Part shown: one piece after another, positions 1-8,865 of the stretch
Layout of the letters: each line of letters starts with the position of its first letter
Numbering within the stretch: position 1 is the first letter of the stretch
NCBI GenBank assembly: GCA_934636655.1
Contig: CAKUAS010000006.1
Span: 60,721-124,720 of the forward strand
Reading direction: 5' to 3'
DNA length: 64,000 nucleotides
Source of the DNA: an uncultured Oscillospiraceae bacterium
GTDB taxonomy: Bacteria > Bacillota > Clostridia > Oscillospirales > Oscillospiraceae
Translations under genes and position numbers: made by a program
Notes under the pieces: generated by a model
Databases searched by the model: none
Seen by the model: only the letters and a program-made list of their open reading frames with translations
Told to the model about the DNA's origin: nothing

Positions 1-1
1 G

Positions 2-466
2 GGCGCGGTGTTCAAATTGACTCCCGACGAGCCGGAGGCAATCGGCGCCAGGATGAAGGAAATGAACGAAAAACGCACAACGAGCCAACCGCTGGATATG
101 CCCTCTGCCGGAAGCGCGTTCAAGCGCCCCGTGGGAGGCTATGCCGCGGCGCTTATCGATCAGTGCGGTCTCAAGGGCTACACCGTGGGCGGCGCGCAGA
201 TAAGCACGAAGCACGCGGGCTTTGCGGTGAACACCGGAAGTGCAACATATGACGACGTAGTCGCACTTTTGGACCACGTCCGCCGTGAGGTCTACGCTCA
301 GACACAGATAACCCTTGAGCCGGAGATACGCATCTACCCCAAGGGTATGCTGCTCGTAGACGACTGGCGCGAGAAAAAGCAGTCGATCATCGACAACATG
401 CTCGAGCAGGCAAAGCAAAAAGCGGCGGAGGCATCCGCGGAGCAGGCGGATGTCGATCCGAGCTGA
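2..466 (+). CDS. murB: UDP-N-acetylmuramate dehydrogenase, C-terminal part (5' truncated by window edge)
   Basis: MurB reduces UDP-N-acetylglucosamine enolpyruvate to UDP-N-acetylmuramate in the cytoplasm, an early peptidoglycan precursor step. The visible part is the MurB C-terminal domain: EMNEKRTTSQP, then SAGSAFKRP, which matches the catalytic Ser motif, then GYTVGGAQISTKHAGF and the Glu-containing EPEIRIYPKG. The frame is open through the window edge, so the GTG at 8 is probably not the start and the FAD-binding N-terminal domain lies outside. A charged tail of about 40 residues (REKKQSIIDNMLEQ onwards) follows the usual end of the family. The stop lies 12 bases before rapZ, and murB-rapZ-whiA is a common Bacillota arrangement. 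Confidence 0.93.
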   Translation, partial: GAVFKLTPDEPEAIGARMKEMNEKRTTSQPLDMPSAGSAFKRPVGGYAAALIDQCGLKGYTVGGAQISTKHAGFAVNTGSATYDDVVALLDHVRREVYAQTQITLEPEIRIYPKGMLLVDDWREKKQSIIDNMLEQAKQKAAEASAEQADVDPS

Positions 467-478
467 CGGAGAAAGATC

Positions 479-1339
479 ATGGAATTTCTTATAATAACCG
501 GCCTGTCCGGCGGCGGCAAGAGTCAGGCCGCGGACATCATCGAGGATCTCGACTACTACTGCGTGGATAACATGCCCGTCGCACTCATTCCGAAGTTTGC
601 CGAGCTTTGCGCGGCGACGAAGGGGCGCTACGAAAAGGTCGCGCTCGTGACGGATATCCGCGAAAAAAACGGGATAAAGGACATTTTCAGCGCTCTTGAA
701 ACGCTGAGGGAGATGGACTTCGGATACAAGATCCTGTTCATGGAGGCAAAGCCTTCGGTCATCGTAAAGCGCTATAAGGAGTCGCGCCGTCCGCATCCGC
801 TGGCGGCAAAAAGCGGCGGCTCTATAGAGGACGCGATACTCAAGGAGACAGAGCAGCTTCGCCCGATACGCGATATCGCCGATTATATCATCGACACCTC
901 ACATCTTACTCTCGGGCAGCTGCACAACGAATTGTATACTTATTTTTCGGACTCTGCGACCGATCGCGCGATCATGGTAAACGTCGTATCCTTCGGCTTT
1001 AAATACGGCATGCCGCTCGACGCCGACCTTGTGTTCGACGTGAGATTTCTGCCCAACCCCTTTTATGTTGAGGACCTCAAGCTTTTAAGCGGCCTCGACG
1101 CACCGGTCAGAGACTATGTTTTCAGCTTTGAGCAGTCGAACGTGTTCATGGACAAGCTCACCGACATGATAGAGTACCTGCTGCCGCTGTACATCGAAGA
1201 GGGCAAGTACAGTCTTACCATCGCAATCGGCTGTACCGGCGGCCGGCATCGCAGTGTGGCCGTTGCCTCGGCTCTGGCAGGGCACCTGAAATGTCTCGGC
1301 GTGCCGACGGTGGGCATAAACCGTGACCTCAATAAGTAA
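479..1339 (+). CDS. rapZ: RapZ family RNase adapter / nucleotide-binding protein
   Basis: 286 residues, the normal family length. The N-terminus has a P-loop (residues 8-15, GLSGGGKS) followed by DLDYYCVDNMP, a hallmark of RapZ/YvcJ. The C-terminal domain carries the conserved IGCTGGRHRSVAVA block at about residue 249. In Enterobacteria RapZ binds GlmZ sRNA and controls GlmS. In Bacillota the YvcJ orthologue binds nucleotides and its role is less clear, so only family membership is certain. The start is supported by a GGAG about 7 bases upstream. The TAA stop directly abuts the ATG of whiA, implying translational coupling. The yvcK gene that often lies between rapZ and whiA is absent here. 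Confidence 0.95.
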   Translation: MEFLIITGLSGGGKSQAADIIEDLDYYCVDNMPVALIPKFAELCAATKGRYEKVALVTDIREKNGIKDIFSALETLREMDFGYKILFMEAKPSVIVKRYKESRRPHPLAAKSGGSIEDAILKETEQLRPIRDIADYIIDTSHLTLGQLHNELYTYFSDSATDRAIMVNVVSFGFKYGMPLDADLVFDVRFLPNPFYVEDLKLLSGLDAPVRDYVFSFEQSNVFMDKLTDMIEYLLPLYIEEGKYSLTIAIGCTGGRHRSVAVASALAGHLKCLGVPTVGINRDLNK

Positions 1340-2242
1340 ATGGAAAAAACCTTCGCACAAAAAGTAAAAACTGAGCTGTGTCAGCCTCGGGTCGAGCGCA
1401 AGTGCTGCGCCGTCGCCGAGGCCTATGGCGTTTTACTGTACGCACACAGCTTTTCGGCAAAAGAGATACGCATAACGACAGCAAGCGACGAGTTCGCCGC
1501 CCGGCTGCCGCATCTCATGCGCCGCGCCTTCGGCATTGATTTTGACGAACCGGAAAAGGCCCGGGGTGTGAAGCACTCGTTTCGTGTGGCCGATCCCGCA
1601 AAGCTGCGCGCGGTGTTCGACGTTGTCGGAAATGATATGAACAGCCCATCGCTGCACATTAATTTCGGAGTCATTGAAGAACCCTGTTGCAAGGCCTCGT
1701 TTATCCGCGGCGCGTTTCTCGCGGGCGGCTCTGTCACTAATCCTTCAAAGCGCTATCACCTTGAGCTTGCAACAACGCACTACAGCGTCAGCCGCGAGAC
1801 ATACTCGGTTCTGCTCGAGATGGGCTTCTCACCCAAGGAGGCGCAGCGCAAGGGCGATTATCTTCTGTATTTCAAAAAAAGCGAGCATATCGAGGATCTG
1901 CTCACTACCATCGGCGCTTCCGTCTCGGCCATGGACGTAATGTCTGCCAAGGTCGAAAAGGACATGAAAAACAGCATTAACCGCAAGGTAAACTGCGATT
2001 CCGCCAATGCCGACAAGGTCGTCGAGGCCGCGGCAAAGCAGATGGAGGCCATAAAGCGCATAGATAAGCTCTACGGGCTCGATTCTCTGCCGGATAAGCT
2101 CCAGCAGGCCGCTCTCCTGCGCTACGCAAACCCCGAAGCGAGTCTCTCGGACCTCGCCACGCTTTCATATCCGCCGGTATCTAAAAGCTGCCTGAGCCAC
2201 AGGCTCAAGAAGCTGCTGACATATACGCCAGAGGGGGAATAA
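1340..2242 (+). CDS. whiA: WhiA, DNA-binding protein linked to sporulation and cell division
   Basis: 300 residues. The N-terminal two thirds is the degenerate LAGLIDADG homing-endonuclease fold (FIRGAFLAGGSVTNPSKRYHLE at about residue 120), which has lost nuclease function in this family. The C-terminus is the WhiA helix-turn-helix (ASLSDLATLSYPPVSKSCLSHRLKKL). In Streptomyces WhiA is a sporulation regulator, and in Bacillus it affects division and chromosome segregation. The start codon directly follows the rapZ stop, and the rapZ C-terminal coding region must supply its ribosome-binding site. Confidence 0.94.
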   Translation: MEKTFAQKVKTELCQPRVERKCCAVAEAYGVLLYAHSFSAKEIRITTASDEFAARLPHLMRRAFGIDFDEPEKARGVKHSFRVADPAKLRAVFDVVGNDMNSPSLHINFGVIEEPCCKASFIRGAFLAGGSVTNPSKRYHLELATTHYSVSRETYSVLLEMGFSPKEAQRKGDYLLYFKKSEHIEDLLTTIGASVSAMDVMSAKVEKDMKNSINRKVNCDSANADKVVEAAAKQMEAIKRIDKLYGLDSLPDKLQQAALLRYANPEASLSDLATLSYPPVSKSCLSHRLKKLLTYTPEGE

Positions 2243-2245
2243 GAA

Positions 2246-2731
2246 ATGAAAAAGCTATTTGCACCGTTACTGCTCATTACTGTATTATACTTGAGCGCTT
2301 GCTCTCTACAGCCCGCTGAACCACAGTCTACCCCCGTTCTCGAAACGCCAGAGGTAACAGCGGCTACTCCTACACCTACACCCACACCTTCACAATTCCC
2401 TACTCCCGCTGAGGAACAAAAATCGGCAAACCCCGCAGATTCGCAACAGAATTCAGAATCCGTGGAACACATCAAAACAACGGTAAATGTTTGCTATCAT
2501 TATGGCAGATGGCTTGACCCCGACGGTAATTGGATCAATAGCGGTCATGCATTTTATAGCATCTGCGGAAACTGTGGGGAAATGGGCAATTGGTTTGATG
2601 ATGAATGTATGCATTGTGGTGCAATATATACTGATAGAACGGAGAACGAATTTTTCTACACCTGCATCTGCGACCCGAATGATACAAGCATAATTTATAG
2701 CGAAAGTCACGAGCCGTTTATTGTAAAATAG
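2246..2731 (+). CDS. Small lipoprotein with a zinc-ribbon-like Cys module
   Basis: 161 residues, family not recognised. The first 19 residues are a lipoprotein signal peptide with lipobox LSAC and the lipidated Cys at residue 19, so it should be anchored outside the membrane. A Thr/Pro-rich linker (TPTPTPTPS) follows, then a compact domain with two CxxC pairs (CGNC and CMHC, 18 residues apart from first Cys to first Cys) that look like a zinc ribbon. The start lies 3 bases after the whiA stop, with the ribosome-binding site (GAGGGGG) inside the whiA end. The second half is visibly more A/T-rich than whiA and dnaE, which may mean recent acquisition. Confidence 0.75.
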   Translation: MKKLFAPLLLITVLYLSACSLQPAEPQSTPVLETPEVTAATPTPTPTPSQFPTPAEEQKSANPADSQQNSESVEHIKTTVNVCYHYGRWLDPDGNWINSGHAFYSICGNCGEMGNWFDDECMHCGAIYTDRTENEFFYTCICDPNDTSIIYSESHEPFIVK

Positions 2732-2747
2732 CTTACGAGGATACAAT

Positions 2748-5700
2748 ATGAGCTTTGTTCATCTGCATGTCCATACCGAATATTCGCTGCTCGACGGCGA
2801 CTGCCGCATCGAGCCTTTGGTCGAACGCGCAAAGCAGCTCGGTCAGACCGCGCTTGCCGTCACCGACCACGGCGTCATGTACGGTGCCGTCGCTTTTTAC
2901 AAGGCCTGCTGCGCGGCGGGGATAAAGCCCATCATCGGCTGCGAGGTCTATGTCGCGCCGAGAACGCGCTTTGACCGCGAGCACGGCATCGACTCGGAAT
3001 ATACGCACCTTATCCTGCTGTGCAAAAACGAGGAAGGCTACAAAAACCTCTGCTATCTCGTATCCATGGCCTTCACCGAAGGCTTTTACGGCAAGCCGCG
3101 CATAGACTGGGCGCTGCTGCACGAACATTCAAGGGGCCTTATCTGCCTTTCCGGCTGCGTTGCGGGCGCTATACCTCGCATGATAAACGCCGGAAACTAC
3201 GAAGGCGCAAAGAAAAAAGCGCTTGAGCTGCGCGAGCTTTTCGGCGAGGACGGATTTTATCTTGAAATTCAGGATCACGGCCTTGACGTAGAAAAGCGCG
3301 CTGCGGAAGGGCTTTTAAAGATCCACCGCGAGACGGGTATACCTCTGGTAGTCACCAACGACGCGCATTATGTCGAAAAATCGGATGCTTACTATCAGGA
3401 CGTACTGATGTGCGTGCAGATGCAGAAGACCATCTCCGACCCTGCGCGCATGAAATTCGAGACAAACGAGTTCTACCTCAAGGACGAGGCCGAGATGCGC
3501 GCACTGTTCCCCGAATATCCCGAAGCTGCCGACAACACGGTGAAGATAGCCGAAATGTGCAGCTACGATTTTGAGTTCGGCAAATACAAGCTGCCGCGCT
3601 TTAAGCTCCCCGAGGGCGAGAGCGACAGCTTTGAATACCTGCAAAAGCTCTGCAATGAGGGACTAAAGCGCCGCTATCCGAACGATGACGGCACTGTCAG
3701 AAAGCAGCTCGACTATGAGCTTCAGATGATAAAAAAGATGGGCTTTGTCGACTACTTCCTCATCGTCTCGGACTTCATCGCCTACGCCAAGGGGCAGAAG
3801 ATCCCCGTCGGCCCGGGACGCGGCTCGGCGGCGGGAAGCGTCGTTTCTTATACGCTGAACATCACCGACGTCGACCCCATAAAATACAGCCTTTATTTTG
3901 AGCGATTTCTCAATCCCGAGCGCGTCAGCATGCCGGATATCGATATCGACTTCTGCGTCAACCGCCGCGGCGAGGTCATCGACTACGTCAACCGCAAATA
4001 CGGCCACGACCACGTTGCGCAGATAGTCACTTTCGGAACCATGGCCGCACGAGCGGCTGTGCGCGACGTTGCGCGAGTTCTCGATATCAGCTACGGCGAG
4101 GCCGACGCCGTCGCAAAGGCCATACCCATGGGTCCAAACATGACGATAAAGGAGGCTATGCGCGTCTCTAAGCCTCTGCGCGACATGTACGAGAGCGACG
4201 AGATGCTCCGCAGGCTCATCGACGTTGCGCAGGCTCTCGAGGGCATGCCGCGCCACGCGAGCATGCACGCAGCCGGCGTCGTCATAACGGATAAGCCCGT
4301 TTATGAATACGTTCCCCTGTCGAAAAACGACGAATCCGTCGTCACGCAATATCAGATGACGACGCTCGAGGAGCTGGGGCTTCTCAAAATGGACTTCCTC
4401 GGCCTGCGAAACCTCACGGTTCTGGAGGATGCGGCGAAGATGGTGCGGCTCACAGAGCCCGAGTTCACCGTCGAGACCATCCCGGACGGCGACGCGGAGG
4501 TGTTCAAAATGCTCTCCGAGGGACACACGAGCGGCGTATTCCAGCTTGAAAGCACGGGTATGACCGGCGTATGCACCGGCCTTAAGCCCAAGAGCATTGA
4601 AGATATCACCGCAGTCATAGCCCTCTACCGCCCCGGCCCGATGGACAGCATTCCGCGCTTTATCGAGTGCTCGGCACACCCGGAAAAGATAAGCTACAAG
4701 CATGAAATGCTCCGACCGATACTTGAGGTCACCTACGGCTGTATCGTCTATCAGGAGCAGGTAATCGAAATTTTTCGCCGCCTCGCGGGCTTCTCGCTCG
4801 GCCAGGCGGACATGATCCGCCGTGCGATGAGCAAGAAAAAGCACAAGGTCATCGACGCAGAGCGCGTGGCCTTCGTCCACGGCGACGAATCCCGCGGCAT
4901 TGACGGTGCCGTCAAGCGCGGCATACCCGAAGCGACGGCAAACAGCATTTATGACGAGATACTCGACTTTGCGTCCTACGCCTTCAACAAGGCGCACGCA
5001 GTGAGCTACGCCATCGTATCCTATCGCACGGCTTATATGAAACGGCACTATCCGCGCCAGTACATGGCGGCGCTCCTGTCCTCGGTGCTCGATAACAGCC
5101 CGAAGGTCGCCGAATACATCGCCGAGTGCCGCGAGATGGGCATAAAGCTCCTGCCGCCGGATGTAAACGAGTCCTACGCCGACTTCTCCGTCAGCGGAAA
5201 CGATATCCGCTTCGGCCTCGTCGCAATAAAAAGCATCGGCCGCGGCTTCATAAGCGAGCTCATCGCCCGCCGCGAGGAGGACGGCCCGTTCCGCAGTCTT
5301 GAAGACTTCTGCCGCCGCATGGCGGGCAAGGAGCTCAACCGCCGCGCCGTCGAAAATCTGATCCGCGCCGGAGCCTTCGACAGCATGGGCTTTAAGCGCA
5401 AGGCGCTGCTGCGCGTTGCGGGCGTTATGATAGACGGCATCCAGCAGGAGAGCCGCAACAATGTGGACGGGCAGCTAAACCTCTTCGGCGAGCCCGATTT
5501 CGAGGAAGCAGGCGCTATCAGCATCAAGATCCCCGAGGTCGAGGAGTACACGAGATCCGAGCTCTTGGCCATGGAAAAGGAGACTGCCGGTCTGTATCTG
5601 AGCGGTCACCCAATGGATGAGTACCGCGCAGCCGTGCGCCGTGCGGGGATCGTACCAATTGGCGCTATAATCACCGACGCCGCCTCCGAGAGCGAAAAAA

Positions 5701-6221
5701 AGACCTACCCCGACGGAGCGGTCGTGACCGTTGCCGGCGTTGTGCAGTCAAGCCGCACGCGTACAACAAAATCAAACACACTCATGAGCTATATTAACCT
5801 TGAGGACGACACCGGAGCTATGGAGCTCATCGCCTTTCAGCGCGCGCTGGACACCGGCAGCGTCTACATTAAAGACAACGCGCCCATCATAGTCCGCGGG
5901 CGAATCTCCATGCGCGACGAAAAAGAGCCGCAGCTTATGGTCGACAGCATCCGCCCGATCTCCGACCTCGGCAAGTTAAAGCCGGAAGCGCCGCAGATAA
6001 ACGCCGAATCCAAGCTCTGGGTAAAGCTCCGGAGCGGGGATGATCCGCTTTTTAAGCGCATAGAGCTCATCCTCACCATGTTTCCCGGCCAGCAGCAGCT
6101 CATAATTTATTTTGAGCGCGAAAAGCGCCGCGTCGGCGCAAGGTGCCTCATTCACCCCTCACTCGTTGCGGAGCTTCAGGAGCTCTGCGGCAGCGATAAC
6201 GTCGTTTTAAAGACGAATTAG
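2748..6221 (+). CDS. dnaE: DNA polymerase III subunit alpha
   Basis: 1157 residues, matching the usual DnaE length of about 1160. The N-terminal PHP domain begins FVHLHVHTEYSLLDGDC (residues 2-18) with the HxH metal motif. The palm domain carries PDIDIDF at about residue 396, containing catalytic Asp residues. Fingers, helix-hairpin-helix and a C-terminal OB fold (VTVAGVVQSSRTRTTKS at about residue 995) follow. It catalyses DNA chain elongation at the replication fork. In Bacillota DnaE usually works with PolC. PolC is not in this window, so the division of labour cannot be judged. It starts 16 bases after the lipoprotein and is followed by a strong terminator. Confidence 0.97.
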   Translation: MSFVHLHVHTEYSLLDGDCRIEPLVERAKQLGQTALAVTDHGVMYGAVAFYKACCAAGIKPIIGCEVYVAPRTRFDREHGIDSEYTHLILLCKNEEGYKNLCYLVSMAFTEGFYGKPRIDWALLHEHSRGLICLSGCVAGAIPRMINAGNYEGAKKKALELRELFGEDGFYLEIQDHGLDVEKRAAEGLLKIHRETGIPLVVTNDAHYVEKSDAYYQDVLMCVQMQKTISDPARMKFETNEFYLKDEAEMRALFPEYPEAADNTVKIAEMCSYDFEFGKYKLPRFKLPEGESDSFEYLQKLCNEGLKRRYPNDDGTVRKQLDYELQMIKKMGFVDYFLIVSDFIAYAKGQKIPVGPGRGSAAGSVVSYTLNITDVDPIKYSLYFERFLNPERVSMPDIDIDFCVNRRGEVIDYVNRKYGHDHVAQIVTFGTMAARAAVRDVARVLDISYGEADAVAKAIPMGPNMTIKEAMRVSKPLRDMYESDEMLRRLIDVAQALEGMPRHASMHAAGVVITDKPVYEYVPLSKNDESVVTQYQMTTLEELGLLKMDFLGLRNLTVLEDAAKMVRLTEPEFTVETIPDGDAEVFKMLSEGHTSGVFQLESTGMTGVCTGLKPKSIEDITAVIALYRPGPMDSIPRFIECSAHPEKISYKHEMLRPILEVTYGCIVYQEQVIEIFRRLAGFSLGQADMIRRAMSKKKHKVIDAERVAFVHGDESRGIDGAVKRGIPEATANSIYDEILDFASYAFNKAHAVSYAIVSYRTAYMKRHYPRQYMAALLSSVLDNSPKVAEYIAECREMGIKLLPPDVNESYADFSVSGNDIRFGLVAIKSIGRGFISELIARREEDGPFRSLEDFCRRMAGKELNRRAVENLIRAGAFDSMGFKRKALLRVAGVMIDGIQQESRNNVDGQLNLFGEPDFEEAGAISIKIPEVEEYTRSELLAMEKETAGLYLSGHPMDEYRAAVRRAGIVPIGAIITDAASESEKKTYPDGAVVTVAGVVQSSRTRTTKSNTLMSYINLEDDTGAMELIAFQRALDTGSVYIKDNAPIIVRGRISMRDEKEPQLMVDSIRPISDLGKLKPEAPQINAESKLWVKLRSGDDPLFKRIELILTMFPGQQQLIIYFEREKRRVGARCLIHPSLVAELQELCGSDNVVLKTN

Positions 6222-6278
6222 GCCGCCTCGGATGTATATATTACGGCCGCCCGGTATCGAAAATTAGGACGACCCCGT
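6222..6278 (+). repeat. Degenerate E1 repeat end
   Basis: Immediately after the dnaE stop the sequence matches the inner half of the E1 inverted end (TATATATTACGGCCGC then CCCGGTATCGAAA). The outer GAGGCGCATTGA block is decayed. Found by eye against the better copies at 19834 and 45986. Confidence 0.5.
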
Positions 6279-6285
6279 ATAAGAA

Positions 6286-6323
6286 AAAGAGAGTGCAGAC
6301 TTTAATTCTGCACTCTCTTTTTT
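6286..6323. terminator. Bidirectional intrinsic terminator between dnaE and the P-type ATPase gene
   Basis: Stem AAAGAGAGTGCAGA / TCTGCACTCTCTTT with A-run before and T-run after, so it can end both converging transcripts. Nearly the same hairpin recurs at 37489, 41493 and 46187, with a variant at 20056. Confidence 0.85.
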
Positions 6324-6355
6324 CGTTTGTATTTAATTTTTGCTCCGCCGCGGCA

Positions 6356-8239
6356 TCAATGTGCCGCCGAAAGGGCGCGCATGGCGTTGAGGACAGCTAT
6401 GACCATAACGCCGACGTCGGCAAATATCGCAGCTCCCATATCGGCAACGCCGAGGGCGACCAGCAGCAGGCAGGCAAATTTAACGCCGAGGGCAAAAATG
6501 ATGTTTTCGTAAACGATGCGGATGCATTTGCGCGAGATCTTAATAGCCTTGGATATCTTCAGCGGATCGTCGTCCATGAGGACAACGTCGGCGGCCTCAA
6601 TGGCGGCGTCCGAGCCCATAGCGCCCATGGCGATGCCTATATCGGCACGCGAAAGGACAGGTGCGTCGTTTATGCCGTCGCCGACGAAAGCGAGCTTTGC
6701 CTTGCCGCTGTTCTCGCCGAGCAGACGCTCTACCTCGCTGACCTTATCGCCGGGCAGGAGCTGACTGTGCACCTCGTCAACGCCGAGGTCTGCCGCGACC
6801 TTATCGGCGACCGCCTTCGCGTCGCCCGTGAGCATGACGGTCTTGTTAACGCCGGCTTTTTTGAGTTCTGCGATAGCCTTGGCGGAATTGGGCTTAACAA
6901 TATCGGAAATAACGATGTGACCGGAGTACACACCGTCGATCGCGACGTGGACGATGGTGCCAACGCTGTGGCAGTCCGTGTGCTCGATACCGAGCTTGCG
7001 CATCAGGCGGTCATTGCCGGCGGCAACGGTGTGCCCGTCGACAGTGGCGATAATGCCGTTGCCGCTGATCTCCTCGATATCGCTTACGCGGCTGCGGTCA
7101 AGCTCCTTGCCGTAGGCGCTCTGGAGGCTCTTGCTGATCGGGTGCGAGGACGCACACTCGGCAAGGGCTGCGTACTCGATGAGCTTTTCGTCCTCGATCG
7201 GGCAGTGGTGAATGCCGCTGACCTCGAACACGCCCTGAGTGAGCGTGCCGGTCTTGTCGAAAACGACGGTCTTCGTCTGTGCGAGAGCTTCAAGGTAGTT
7301 CGAGCCCTTTATGAGCACGCCCTCGCTGCTGGCTCCGCCGAGTCCTGCGAAGAAGCTCAGCGGAATGCTGATGACCAGCGCACAGGGGCAGCTGACTATC
7401 AGGAACGCAAGCGCGCGGTAGATCCATACAGACCAGTCGCCGCCCGCACTCATGAACAGGATACGCACCAGCGGCGGCAGGAATGCCAGCGCCAGCGCCG
7501 CGTAACACACGATGGGGGTGTAGACCCTCGCGAAGCGCGAGATGAACTGCTCCGAGTGCGACTTGCGCGAGCCGGAGTTCTCGACGAGCTCGAGGATCTT
7601 CGACACGGTCGATTCGCCAAAGGGCTTTGTCGTGCGCACCTTGATAACGCCGCTGAGGTTTATGCAGCCGCTTATGATCTCCTCGCCGGGAGCAACGTCG
7701 CGCGGCAGGCTCTCGCCCGTAAGTGCGCTGGTGTTTATCGTGGTCCTGCCGTCGACAACAACGCCGTCAATAGGGACCTTTTCGCCCGGCTGGACGACGA
7801 TAACTGTGCCGGTCTCGACCTCATCGGGGTCGACCTGCTCGAGCTTTCCGTCGACCTCAATATTGGCGTAGTCGGGGCGGATGTCCATCAGCGAGGATAT
7901 GCTGCGGCGGCTCTTGCCGACGGCGTAGCTTTGGAACAGCTCGCCGATCTGGTAAAACAGCATGACGAGCACCGCCTCGTTGAAGTCGTGGCTGCCGCTT
8001 ATGAACGCAAGCGCGATAGCGCCGACGGTCGCGACGGCCATGAGGAAGTTTTCGTCGAAAACGCGGCCGTTCAAAATGCCTTTTCCTGCCTTGCGCAGAA
8101 TGTCATAGCCGATAACGATATACGCCGCGAAGTACAGGATCATCGCCGGTATCTCCGGGATACTCACAATATTCAGCAGCGCCAGCAGTACAGCGGCGAT
8201 TATTATGCGCACAAGCACTTTTTTCTGCTTTTTATTCAT
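6356..8239 (-). CDS. Heavy-metal translocating P1B-type ATPase (Zn/Cd/Pb/Co type)
   Basis: 627 residues. The usual motifs appear in order: TGES (actuator), SCPCAL (metal-site CPC in the membrane), DKTGTLTQG (phosphorylated Asp), SSHPIS (HP motif) and GDGINDAPVL (hinge). CPC plus HP places it in the P1B family, and overall similarity favours a Zn/Cd exporter. It lacks the N-terminal HMA domain: the protein starts with a short basic stretch and goes straight into the first membrane helix. The missing domain is probably supplied by the small HMA protein encoded just upstream on the same strand. The C-terminus ends SAAH, possibly from a decayed E1 repeat end. Together with the divergent ArsR-AraC regulator it forms a metal-efflux unit. 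Confidence 0.93.
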   Translation of the reverse strand: MNKKQKKVLVRIIIAAVLLALLNIVSIPEIPAMILYFAAYIVIGYDILRKAGKGILNGRVFDENFLMAVATVGAIALAFISGSHDFNEAVLVMLFYQIGELFQSYAVGKSRRSISSLMDIRPDYANIEVDGKLEQVDPDEVETGTVIVVQPGEKVPIDGVVVDGRTTINTSALTGESLPRDVAPGEEIISGCINLSGVIKVRTTKPFGESTVSKILELVENSGSRKSHSEQFISRFARVYTPIVCYAALALAFLPPLVRILFMSAGGDWSVWIYRALAFLIVSCPCALVISIPLSFFAGLGGASSEGVLIKGSNYLEALAQTKTVVFDKTGTLTQGVFEVSGIHHCPIEDEKLIEYAALAECASSHPISKSLQSAYGKELDRSRVSDIEEISGNGIIATVDGHTVAAGNDRLMRKLGIEHTDCHSVGTIVHVAIDGVYSGHIVISDIVKPNSAKAIAELKKAGVNKTVMLTGDAKAVADKVAADLGVDEVHSQLLPGDKVSEVERLLGENSGKAKLAFVGDGINDAPVLSRADIGIAMGAMGSDAAIEAADVVLMDDDPLKISKAIKISRKCIRIVYENIIFALGVKFACLLLVALGVADMGAAIFADVGVMVIAVLNAMRALSAAH

Positions 8240-8267
8240 ATAAATCGGTCCTCATATCTGTATAAAA

Positions 8268-8296
8268 TACGCCCTTCTGAACGAAGGGCGTTTTTG
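8268..8296. terminator. Hairpin between the HMA gene and the ATPase gene
   Basis: ACGCCCTTC / GAAGGGCGT stem with T-run on the plus side and a weaker ATTTTAT on the minus side. It lies inside the minus-strand operon, so it may partly terminate or stabilise the upstream HMA message and lower ATPase expression relative to HMA. Confidence 0.6.
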
Positions 8297-8309
8297 GCCA
8301 GCTTTCAGC

Positions 8310-8528
8310 TTAGAGATAGATCTCGCAGTCGTCCTCGACCTTTTTGCAGTTTTTGACCACTGCCTGCATAACGGAATCAACATCCGCGCCCTCGGCAAAC
8401 TCGATGGTCATCTTCTGGGTCATGAAATTGACAGCTGCCTTCTCGACGCCTTCGGTCTTGCCGGCTGCTTCTTCCATGAGGTTTGCACAGTTGGCGCAGT
8501 CTACTTCGATCTTGTAAGTCTTTTTCAT
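8310..8528 (-). CDS. Stand-alone heavy-metal-associated (HMA) domain protein
   Basis: 72 residues, a complete ferredoxin-like HMA domain with the metal-binding CxxC at residues 11-14 (VDCANCA). Such small proteins bind and hand over soft or transition metals. It is encoded 70 bases upstream of a P1B-ATPase that has no HMA domain of its own, so it is likely the ATPase's metal donor or regulatory domain acting in trans. An AGAGGAG ribosome-binding site precedes the ATG. Confidence 0.88.
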   Translation of the reverse strand: MKKTYKIEVDCANCANLMEEAAGKTEGVEKAAVNFMTQKMTIEFAEGADVDSVMQAVVKNCKKVEDDCEIYL

Positions 8529-8741
8529 GATATTTCTCCTCTATCTTTTGATTTTACAATATAAATTAGAAACCTATGATGTCGCCGGACAATATCGACA
8601 AAAGTATTTGGCGAGATATTTTGAGTCGGAAAAAGGCTTTCTTTTGCGGGAATATTTTGTGTATTTCAAAAAAGAATAACGCATTTCCGGCTCAAAAGAG
8701 CCGCCAAAGACCGCAGTCGATGCTGGTCGGGGACATCACCG

Positions 8742-8765
8742 TTAAACAATTAAATGATTGTTTAA
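8742..8765. promoter_or_regulatory. Likely ArsR-family operator
   Basis: Perfect inverted repeat TTAAACAAT-6-ATTGTTTAA. It overlaps the -35 of the promoter at 8758-8786, a position expected for repression by the metal-sensing ArsR-type protein encoded just downstream. Confidence 0.7.
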
Positions 8766-8786
8766 TCGTTATGCTTGCAGTATAAT
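8758..8786 (+). promoter_or_regulatory. Promoter of the ArsR-AraC regulator gene
   Basis: TTGTTT (8758-8763), 17-base spacer, TATAAT (8781-8786). The -35 lies within the operator palindrome. This placement shows that the upstream in-frame ATG at 8758 is not the translation start. Confidence 0.75.
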
Positions 8787-8865
8787 AAGCCTGAGCCAAA
8801 AAGTCAATGCCATACGGCGACTTACTTCCGAATGGGCTCAAATCATTTCCGAATGGAGTAACGGC

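Noticed and set aside
3663..5048. Long antisense open frame within dnaE
   Set aside because: It lies wholly opposite dnaE, has no recognisable domain or ribosome-binding site, and has the His/Arg/Asp-rich composition typical of reverse frames in high-G+C coding DNA.
6293..8356. 687-codon open frame opposite the P-type ATPase
   Set aside because: Shadow of a real gene with clear P1B motifs on the other strand. It starts in the terminator and runs through both operon genes.
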